This document shows, piece after piece, positions 14,105 to 19,726 of a stretch of 19,726 nt of DNA. Source of the stretch: JANMEX01 sp031423755 (GTDB taxonomy: Bacteria > Pseudomonadota > Alphaproteobacteria > Rhizobiales > Rhizobiaceae); the NCBI GenBank assembly GCA_031423755.1, contig JANPGC010000111.1, forward strand, positions 1-19,726, given 5' to 3'. Each line of letters opens with the position of its first letter. Positions within the stretch are counted from its first letter, which is position 1. Under the pieces are notes generated by a model. It was not told the DNA's origin, did no database searches, and saw nothing but the letters and a program-made list of their open reading frames with translations. Made by a program: the position numbers and the translations under genes.

Positions 14105-15271
14105 TTACCCCGCAATCGCCGCCTCAAGTATCTCAAGCGCGCCCTTTTTCGTCAGTTTCACGGGGTTGCCGCCTGCGGTCGGATCGACAATCGCCATGCT
14201 TGCGATCAAGTCCTTGCGTTTCTTGTCCGGGTCGAAGCCCTTGACCAGACCGGACAGCGTGTGCGGGACTTTCAGGTCTTTGCGCAAATTGATCACGGCC
14301 TTGCGGAAACCGTCAAACCCGCCCTTGATATCAAGATAGCGCGCCAGTGGCTTGATACGGTCTTCGATGGCCTCGCGGTTGAAATCCAGCACATAGGGCA
14401 TGAACACGGCGTTCGTCATGCCATGGTGGGTGTGGTAGAGCGAGCCGATCGGGTGCGACAGCGAGTGGATCGCGCCAAGGCCTTTCTGGAAGGCGGTCGC
14501 GCCCATGGCGGCGGCGGACATCATGTGGGCACGGGCGGTCAAATCCTTGCCGTTGGCGAAGGCCTTGGGCAGGTTTTCGAAGACCAGCCGCATGCCTTCA
14601 ATCGCGATGCCATCGGCCATCGGATGATAGCCCGGCGCGCAATAGGCTTCGAGGCAATGCGCCAGCGCATCCATGCCGGTGCCGACCGTGATGAACGGCG
14701 GCATGCCGGAGGTGAGGACCGGATCAGCAATAACGATCACCGGCATCATCTTCGGATGGAAAATGACTTTCTTGGTCGCGGTTTCCTCATTGGTGATAAC
14801 ACCCGCGCGGCCGACTTCCGAACCGGTTCCGGCCGTTGTCGGCACGGCGATGACGGGCAGGATGCCGTTCGGGTCGGCGCGGGTCCACCAGTCTCCAACG
14901 TCTTCGAAGTCCCACATCGGGCGGGTCTGACCGGCCATGAAGGCGATGACCTTGGCAGCATCCAGCGCCGAGCCGCCACCGAACGCGATGACGCCGTCAT
15001 GCTTGCCCTTGCGCACCACGGCAATGCCGGCCTCCACGTTGGCGGCGACGGGATTGGGCTGCACATCATGGAACAGGCCGTACTTGATGCCATTGTCGGA
15101 CAGGACTTTGAGCGCACTGGCAACAATCGGCATCTTCGCAAGCCCGGGATCGGTGACGAACAGCGGCTTCTTGATGCCCGACGACAGGCAGGCTTCCGCC
15201 AATTCCGATATGCGGCCTTCGCCGAAGCGGACAGTGGTGGGGTAGTTCCATTTGGAGACGAGTTTGGCCAT
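14105..15271 (-). CDS. iron-containing (group III) alcohol dehydrogenase
   Basis: The 388-residue enzyme has an NAD(P)-binding N-terminal domain with FGGGSALDAAK (97-107) and TTAGTGSEVG (145-154). The all-helical C-terminal domain keeps all four expected iron ligands: D201 and H205 (in MDALAHCLEAY), H269 (in GAIHSLSHPIG) and H283 (in HTHHGMTNAV). It interconverts a primary alcohol and aldehyde. The ATG at 15271 is preferred; a start at 15301 would overlap the upstream cupin gene and has no better ribosome-binding site. It lies two genes from an aldehyde dehydrogenase and three from a gamma-glutamyl-ligase-like gene, so alcohol-to-acid oxidation of a conjugated amino alcohol is plausible. It could instead be an aldehyde-reducing enzyme. 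Confidence 0.9.
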   Translation of the reverse strand: MAKLVSKWNYPTTVRFGEGRISELAEACLSSGIKKPLFVTDPGLAKMPIVASALKVLSDNGIKYGLFHDVQPNPVAANVEAGIAVVRKGKHDGVIAFGGGSALDAAKVIAFMAGQTRPMWDFEDVGDWWTRADPNGILPVIAVPTTAGTGSEVGRAGVITNEETATKKVIFHPKMMPVIVIADPVLTSGMPPFITVGTGMDALAHCLEAYCAPGYHPMADGIAIEGMRLVFENLPKAFANGKDLTARAHMMSAAAMGATAFQKGLGAIHSLSHPIGSLYHTHHGMTNAVFMPYVLDFNREAIEDRIKPLARYLDIKGGFDGFRKAVINLRKDLKVPHTLSGLVKGFDPDKKRKDLIASMAIVDPTAGGNPVKLTKKGALEILEAAIAG

Positions 15272-15287
15272 GGATTTTCTTCTTTGA

Positions 15288-15584
15288 TTATTTGATTTCA
15301 ACTTCGATGAAGCTCATCGGTAAAGGTCCGGCATTGATCACATTGTGCTCGATGCCTGTCGGGCGGGAATAGGCAGCCCCTGCCGACACGAACCGGTCAT
15401 TGACGCCCGAGGCGTCCTCGATGCGGATAGTGAGGTCCGTTATCGGCACGACGATGTAAGCCATGCCGTGAACATGATGGCCAGTCTCGGCGCCGGGTTC
15501 GAAATCCCAGCGCGTCACACGCGTGCGCTCATCATCAACGAGGATGGTGGAGACGGCGGGGATGGAGGCGCGGAAGCGGCTCAT
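15288..15584 (-). CDS. small cupin domain protein
   Basis: The 98-residue protein is a single cupin barrel. Motif 1 is HHVHGMAYIVVPITDLTI (with two metal-type histidines in HVHG), and motif 2 is SRPTGIEHNVINAGPLPMSF with the later histidine. The protein is too short for more than one domain and has no signal peptide. The gene starts 2 bp after the aldehyde dehydrogenase stop and ends 16 bp before the alcohol dehydrogenase start, so it is certainly in the same operon. Such cupins beside gamma-glutamyl-ligase genes are of unknown role; binding of a small intermediate or metal is a guess. It is distinct in sequence from the second cupin of the cluster. Confidence 0.85.
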   Translation of the reverse strand: MSRFRASIPAVSTILVDDERTRVTRWDFEPGAETGHHVHGMAYIVVPITDLTIRIEDASGVNDRFVSAGAAYSRPTGIEHNVINAGPLPMSFIEVEIK

Positions 15585-15586
15585 GA

Positions 15587-16972
15587 TCAGGAGATGATCT
15601 TGAGGTGATACGACTTCGGCCGTGTCAGGCCCTGGATGCCGAGCACGGAGAGCGATGCACCCTTGCCGGTATCCTTGACGCCCGTCCAGACGAGTGCGGG
15701 ATCGAGATAGTCGCAGCGGTTCATGAACACCGTGCCGGTCTCGACGCGGTCGCCGATGGCGGCGACGTGTTCGATATCTTGGCTCCAGATCGAGGCGGTG
15801 AGGCCATATGGCGAGTCGTTCATCAGCGCGATGGCGTCTTCATCGCCGCGCACCTTCATGATGCCAACGACCGGTCCAAAGCTCTCATCGCGCATCAAGC
15901 TCATCTGGTGATCGACGCCGGTGTAGATTTCGGGCGCCATATAGGGCGATCCCGGCTTGTCGAGATCAACCTTCATGTTGACATGCGCAGTCGCACCCTT
16001 GCGGACGGCTTCAGCCTTCTGCTCGCGGATGAAATCGGCAAAGCGCGCCTGCGCCAGCGGGCCCATGGTGGTGGACTGGTCGAGCGGGTTGCCGACCACG
16101 TAGGTCTTGGTGAGCTTCACCGCGCCTTCGACAAACTCGTCATAGACCTTCTCGTGCACATAGATGCGCTCGATGCCGCAGCAGCACTGGCCGGAATTGT
16201 AGAAGGCACCATCAACCAGCGTTTCAATCGCGGCATCGATATTGGCATCGGCCAGCACATAGGCCGGATCCTTGCCGCCAAGCTCGAGGCCAAGCGTCAT
16301 GAACGTGCCAGCCGCAGCCTTCTCGATGGCGCGGCCACCGGCGACCGAGCCGGTGAAATTGCAATGGTCGATCTTGCCCGAACCTAAAAGTTTTTCGGTT
16401 TGGGCATGGTTCATGACGATGTTCTGGAAAAGACCTTTCGGCAGGCCTGCCATCTCGAAAGCCTTGGCGAAGCGCTCGCCGACCAGCAACGTCTGCGCGG
16501 CATGTTTGAGGATCACCGAATTGCCTGCCATCAGCGCGGGGATGACGGTGTTGATCGTCGTCAGGTACGGATAATTCCACGGCGCAATGACCAAAACGAC
16601 GCCGAGCGGCACGTGCTTGATGTAGCGGCGGAAAGAACCGGAATCCTCTACCATCATCGGCTTCAGCGCCTCTTCGGCAGCACCAACGACAAACTTGGTC
16701 CGCTGTTCAACGCCGCCCTTCTCGCCGCCATATCGCACCGGACGGCCCATCTGCGAGGCGATCTCGGTGGTGATGTCATCGTTCATCGACAGCAGCGCAT
16801 CGAGGAATTTCAGGCAGTACTTGCCGCGCTCGTCGAAAGATGTCAGCGCCCACTTTTCCTGCGCCGCGCGGGAATTGGCGACGACGGCATCCAGGGCACT
16901 GTCTGTGATGATCGGGCGCTCGGCGTAGACCGAGCCGTCAATGGGGGAAATGAGCTTGACCGTATCGGCCAT
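15587..16972 (-). CDS. NAD(P)-dependent aldehyde dehydrogenase
   Basis: The 461-residue enzyme shows the full aldehyde dehydrogenase pattern: APWNYP (N133), the general-base region LELGGKDPAYV (E230), and FYNSGQCCCG with catalytic Cys264. SFGPVVGIMKV near 370 is the cofactor-site phenylalanine region. It oxidises an aldehyde to the acid. In the known Puu pathway PuuC oxidises gamma-glutamyl-aminobutyraldehyde. Here the neighbouring ligase and alcohol dehydrogenase suggest a gamma-glutamylated aldehyde too, which is inference. GAGGT precedes ATG 16972. The length is slightly below the common 480-500, with a short N-terminus. Confidence 0.92.
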   Translation of the reverse strand: MADTVKLISPIDGSVYAERPIITDSALDAVVANSRAAQEKWALTSFDERGKYCLKFLDALLSMNDDITTEIASQMGRPVRYGGEKGGVEQRTKFVVGAAEEALKPMMVEDSGSFRRYIKHVPLGVVLVIAPWNYPYLTTINTVIPALMAGNSVILKHAAQTLLVGERFAKAFEMAGLPKGLFQNIVMNHAQTEKLLGSGKIDHCNFTGSVAGGRAIEKAAAGTFMTLGLELGGKDPAYVLADANIDAAIETLVDGAFYNSGQCCCGIERIYVHEKVYDEFVEGAVKLTKTYVVGNPLDQSTTMGPLAQARFADFIREQKAEAVRKGATAHVNMKVDLDKPGSPYMAPEIYTGVDHQMSLMRDESFGPVVGIMKVRGDEDAIALMNDSPYGLTASIWSQDIEHVAAIGDRVETGTVFMNRCDYLDPALVWTGVKDTGKGASLSVLGIQGLTRPKSYHLKIIS

Positions 16973-17008
16973 GATTACCTCGATGTGTATGTGATATTTG
17001 GGATGCTT

Positions 17009-18379
17009 CTAGTACCGCTCGAAGCCGCGGTGAAGCTCCCAGTCTGTTATCCGCCGGTCATATTCGAACTGCTCCCAGCGGGCGGTGTGGAGATAGTGCT
17101 CGACCATGTCATTGCCGAGTGCCTCGCGCAGCATCTTGGACTTTTCGAGCGAGGTGATCGCCTCGCGCAGTGTCTTGGGAATTTCCGTGAGCTTGGCACC
17201 GGCATAGGCATCGCCCTCGAATGGCTTCTGCAATTCCAGCTTCTCATCAATGCCGGCAAGGCCGGAGGCGATCAGCGCGGCAAAGGCGAGGTAGGGGTTG
17301 AGGTCCGCGCCGCCGATGCGGCATTCCATGCGGATGCCCTTGGTGCCGCCGCCGCACAGGCGGAAGCCCGCCGTGCGGTTGTCGTCCGACCAGATGATTT
17401 TGGTCGGCGCAAAGGTACCAACCTGGAAGCGTTTGTAGGAGTTGATGTAGGGCGCGAGGAAATAGGTGAAGTCCTTGGCGTATTTCATTTGCCCGGCGAC
17501 CCATGCGCGCATCAGGTCAGACATGCCGAATTCTTTCGACTTGTCAAGGAACAGCGGCGTCTTGCCGTCGGCGGACCAGATCGAATTGTGAATGTGCGAG
17601 GAATTGCCCGCGTGGCCAAAGTTATACTTGGCCATGAAGGTGATGGCCTTGCCCATGTTGTGGGCTATTTCCTTGCAGCCGTTTTTCATGATGACGTGGT
17701 TGTCGGCCATGTCGAGCGCTTCGGCATAGCGCACGTTGATTTCTTCCTGCCCCGGACCCCATTCGCCCTTGGAATTTTCAACCGGAATTCCCGCGCCGTT
17801 CAGCCCGTTGCGGATTGCCCGCATGTAGGGCTCTTCCTTGGAAGTGACCTGAATGACGTAGTCGCCGATATAGGGCGAGGCGGTGGCAAGGTCCGACCAT
17901 TTCTTGGCGCGCGCGCTGCCGTAGGTTTCCTCGAACAGGAAGAATTCCAGCTCGGAGGCGAAATAGGCCATCCAGCCGCGCTCTTTCAGCCGGGCGATCT
18001 GTTTCTTGAGGATGCCGCGCGGTGAATGGGGCAGGTCTTTGTGGTGGTGATGGTCCTGCACATCGGCAAGGACGAGGGCGGTCTTTTCGAGCCATGGAAT
18101 GCGGCGCAGCGTCGACATGTCGGGCTTCATGACAAAGTCACCATAGCCCTTCGACCATGAGGCGGCCTGATAGCCGGGCACCGGCTCCATATCGATGTCG
18201 TTGGCCAAGAGATAGTTGCAGCCATGCGTCTCGTCGTAGGCAGATTCGGCGAAGAACGACGCAAGGAAGCGCTTGCCGATGAGGCGGCCCTGCATGTCGA
18301 CAATGCAGACCAGAACCGTATCGATTTCGCCCGAGGCGATATCATTCTTCAACTGCTCGAAACTGAGGTTCCCGGCCAT
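17009..18379 (-). CDS. glutamine synthetase-like gamma-glutamyl ligase (PuuA/GlnA-type)
   Basis: The 456-residue protein has the glutamine synthetase fold: beta-grasp N-domain (residues about 15-110) and the catalytic domain with metal and substrate residues ELEFF (E143, E145), GEWGPGQEE (E206, E212-E213), GNSSHIHNS (H262), NRTAGFR (R335) and ECRIGGADLNPY (R354). The adenylylation NLYDLP-type motif of housekeeping GlnA is not seen. The adjacent amine permease and aldehyde dehydrogenase match amine-glutamylating enzymes such as PuuA rather than ammonia assimilation. It would join glutamate to an amine using ATP. Which amine cannot be told; putrescine, ethanolamine or another small amine are candidates. 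The gene follows a terminator after the permease gene. Confidence 0.85.
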   Translation of the reverse strand: MAGNLSFEQLKNDIASGEIDTVLVCIVDMQGRLIGKRFLASFFAESAYDETHGCNYLLANDIDMEPVPGYQAASWSKGYGDFVMKPDMSTLRRIPWLEKTALVLADVQDHHHHKDLPHSPRGILKKQIARLKERGWMAYFASELEFFLFEETYGSARAKKWSDLATASPYIGDYVIQVTSKEEPYMRAIRNGLNGAGIPVENSKGEWGPGQEEINVRYAEALDMADNHVIMKNGCKEIAHNMGKAITFMAKYNFGHAGNSSHIHNSIWSADGKTPLFLDKSKEFGMSDLMRAWVAGQMKYAKDFTYFLAPYINSYKRFQVGTFAPTKIIWSDDNRTAGFRLCGGGTKGIRMECRIGGADLNPYLAFAALIASGLAGIDEKLELQKPFEGDAYAGAKLTEIPKTLREAITSLEKSKMLREALGNDMVEHYLHTARWEQFEYDRRITDWELHRGFERY

Positions 18380-18415
18380 GCTTCACACTCGCTTTGTTGT
18401 TTCTTCAAAACTGAA

Positions 18416-18441
18416 ATGCGGCCGGCTCGCACCGGCCGCAT
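18416..18441 (-). terminator. hairpin terminator between permease and ligase genes
   Basis: A perfect 10-bp GC-rich stem (ATGCGGCCGG at 18416-18425, CCGGCCGCAT at 18432-18441) with a 6-base loop lies 16 bp past the permease stop. On the minus strand it is followed by TTTCAGTTTTG, an interrupted T-rich tract. It probably terminates or attenuates permease transcription ahead of the ligase gene. Confidence 0.65.
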
Positions 18442-18456
18442 GGATTATGGTTGATG

Positions 18457-19726
18457 TCAGGCGCGTTCGCCGACAGCCTTTTCCGCAGCCGCGATGGCAG
18501 CGGCACGCCTCTTGATCTCCTCACCAACCGGCGGACCTTGGAAGCGGCGATTTTCAACCGTGAACCAAAGGATCAGCGCCAGAGCAATGAAGCCAAGCAC
18601 CACATAAAGCACACGCTCGTTTGGCGGAGCGACGGCAATAAACAGGATCACTGCCATGCCAATCACCGACAGCACGGTCACCAGCTTGTAGACACCTGCG
18701 CTCATTGCCCAAGGGCCGGGGTTCGGCCACTTTGCAGTGCCATAGGCAAAAAGACCGGCAATCAGCGGGACGGTGAAGGACAAGAACAGGAACACCAGCG
18801 TCGAGTTCACCACGATGACATAAATCGAAGTTTCACCGACTTTGATCGACATCGCGAGCAGAACATAAAGAATGCACAGGACCGTTGCCGTCCAAATAGC
18901 CGCGACCGGGGTGCGGTATTTTGGCGAAACGGTTGCCAGTGTCTTCGATACGACCGGCACACCATCATCACGAGAGAACGCGAACAGCATCCGGCTTGCA
19001 GACGTGACAGTCGCTAGACCGCACAACAGTTGGGCAATGAAAATGCCGACATACAGGACGATTTTCAGCCCGTATGGCAGGATTGCATCCATGGTGGCGA
19101 AGAACATGCCGAAGCCCTGGCTTGCCGCAACATTCATGTCCGGGATCGCAAGTGTGATGGCGCAGACCATCACCCACCCGACCAGTGAGGACCAGATAAC
19201 AGCGTTGACAATGCCATTTGGCACTGAAGTTGCCGCATTCTTGGTTTCTTCGGACGTGTGTGCAGACGCATCATAACCGGTAATCGTATACACCGGCAGC
19301 AACAGGCAGAGCAGGAACAGGTAGCCCAAATTGTCTGATTGCGGGAACACATTTGCGCCGGCGTCGCCCGAGTAGTTGGTGAAAGTCCAAAGGCGCGAAA
19401 TGTCGATGGCAGGCGCATAATAGAGACACGCCAGCACCAGCACCGCAGTGGCCGCAAAGATAATGTAGCCGGAAATATCCGTCAGGAACGTCGTCGCCTT
19501 GATGCCGATGTGGTTGAAAATCGCCTGAATAACGGTGATGATGGCGACAAATATCACAATCTCCATGTCGGACGACGGCCATGGTGTTACTGCACCGTCA
19601 GCTCCAGTTGTGCCAAACAACCCACCAAACGTGCCCTGAAAGAAGTAGGCCGTGCCGATGTTGATAGCTCCCAGAACGGTGATGAGTCCGAGCAGGTTCA
19701 GCCATGCAGTCAGCCAGCCCCAGAAC
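18457..19726 (-). CDS. amino acid/amine permease of the APC superfamily, 5' end outside the window
   Basis: The visible 422 residues end at TGA 18457 and run off the right edge in frame, starting ...FWGWLTAWLNLLGLITVLGA. About ten hydrophobic segments are recognisable. The central TGYDASAHTSEETKNA motif is typical of the amino-acid/choline-transporter subgroup that includes GABA, choline and related amine permeases. A substrate with an amine group therefore fits, matching the gamma-glutamyl-ligase gene next to it. The codons before the TTG at 19620 continue as protein, so that TTG is not the start. The protein is an inner-membrane proton-coupled symporter by family. No promoter can be assessed because the start is missing. 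Confidence 0.9.
   Translation of the reverse strand, partial: FWGWLTAWLNLLGLITVLGAINIGTAYFFQGTFGGLFGTTGADGAVTPWPSSDMEIVIFVAIITVIQAIFNHIGIKATTFLTDISGYIIFAATAVLVLACLYYAPAIDISRLWTFTNYSGDAGANVFPQSDNLGYLFLLCLLLPVYTITGYDASAHTSEETKNAATSVPNGIVNAVIWSSLVGWVMVCAITLAIPDMNVAASQGFGMFFATMDAILPYGLKIVLYVGIFIAQLLCGLATVTSASRMLFAFSRDDGVPVVSKTLATVSPKYRTPVAAIWTATVLCILYVLLAMSIKVGETSIYVIVVNSTLVFLFLSFTVPLIAGLFAYGTAKWPNPGPWAMSAGVYKLVTVLSVIGMAVILFIAVAPPNERVLYVVLGFIALALILWFTVENRRFQGPPVGEEIKRRAAAIAAAEKAVGERA

Noticed and set aside
12426..14339. Plus-strand open frame of 637 codons
   Set aside because: It lies antisense to the binding-protein, cupin and dehydrogenase genes, which have clear family motifs. Its product is Arg/His-rich and matches nothing known to me; it is a shadow of GC-rich codon use.
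16400..18025. Plus-strand open frame of 541 codons
   Set aside because: Antisense to the ligase and aldehyde dehydrogenase genes, both with intact catalytic motifs. No ribosome-binding or family evidence.
17009..18379. Housekeeping glutamine synthetase (ammonia assimilation)
   Set aside because: The neighbours are amine-catabolic and the usual adenylylation-site motif is not visible, so an amine gamma-glutamyl ligase is the better reading, though not proven.

Overview
The window looks like chromosome from an alphaproteobacterium of the Hyphomicrobiales (Rhizobiales). The grounds are GC-rich coding, a GC-rich oligopeptide-type ABC operon, a rhizobial-style glutamine synthetase-like gene, and a long palindromic intergenic repeat of the kind common in that order. 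Genus cannot be fixed from sequence alone. Almost every gene is on the minus strand; only a regulator/protease pair is on the plus strand.

Bases 1-5386 are an accessory region. It opens with an IS3-family insertion sequence (1-1108, continuing off the left edge). Its orfA is intact, but orfB is broken by two apparent one-base deletions and a CAG-to-TAG stop. Next come a small Lys/Ala-rich protein gene, an AT-rich spacer, and a two-gene unit overlapping by ATGA that encodes a ParB-domain DNA methyltransferase and a DUF5681 protein. Divergent from it is an XRE repressor-like gene followed by an ImmA/IrrE metalloprotease. This resembles the control region of a prophage or integrative element, but no integrase, terminase or cognate nuclease is visible. 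The region ends in a spacer with four same-orientation copies of TTCCCTGT.

Bases 5387-8106 hold a fumarylacetoacetate hydrolase-family gene, a 167-bp nested palindrome (6557-6723), and a decayed AAA+/DUF4143 ATPase with a nonsense codon, a frameshift and a substituted P-loop glycine. The ATPase start is directly preceded by a 35-bp near-perfect palindrome that also contains promoter-like hexamers.

Bases 8107-19726 form a metabolic block transcribed right to left: amino acid/amine permease (5' end off the window), hairpin terminator, glutamine synthetase-like gamma-glutamyl ligase, aldehyde dehydrogenase, cupin, iron-type alcohol dehydrogenase, second cupin, then a complete peptide-type ABC importer (binding protein, two permeases, two ATPases). 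The combination suggests uptake and gamma-glutamylation of an amine. Because an alcohol dehydrogenase stands where the putrescine (Puu) pathway uses an amine oxidase, an amino alcohol such as ethanolamine is an attractive substrate. This is inference. A hairpin between the binding-protein and first permease genes appears to cover the permease ribosome-binding site.
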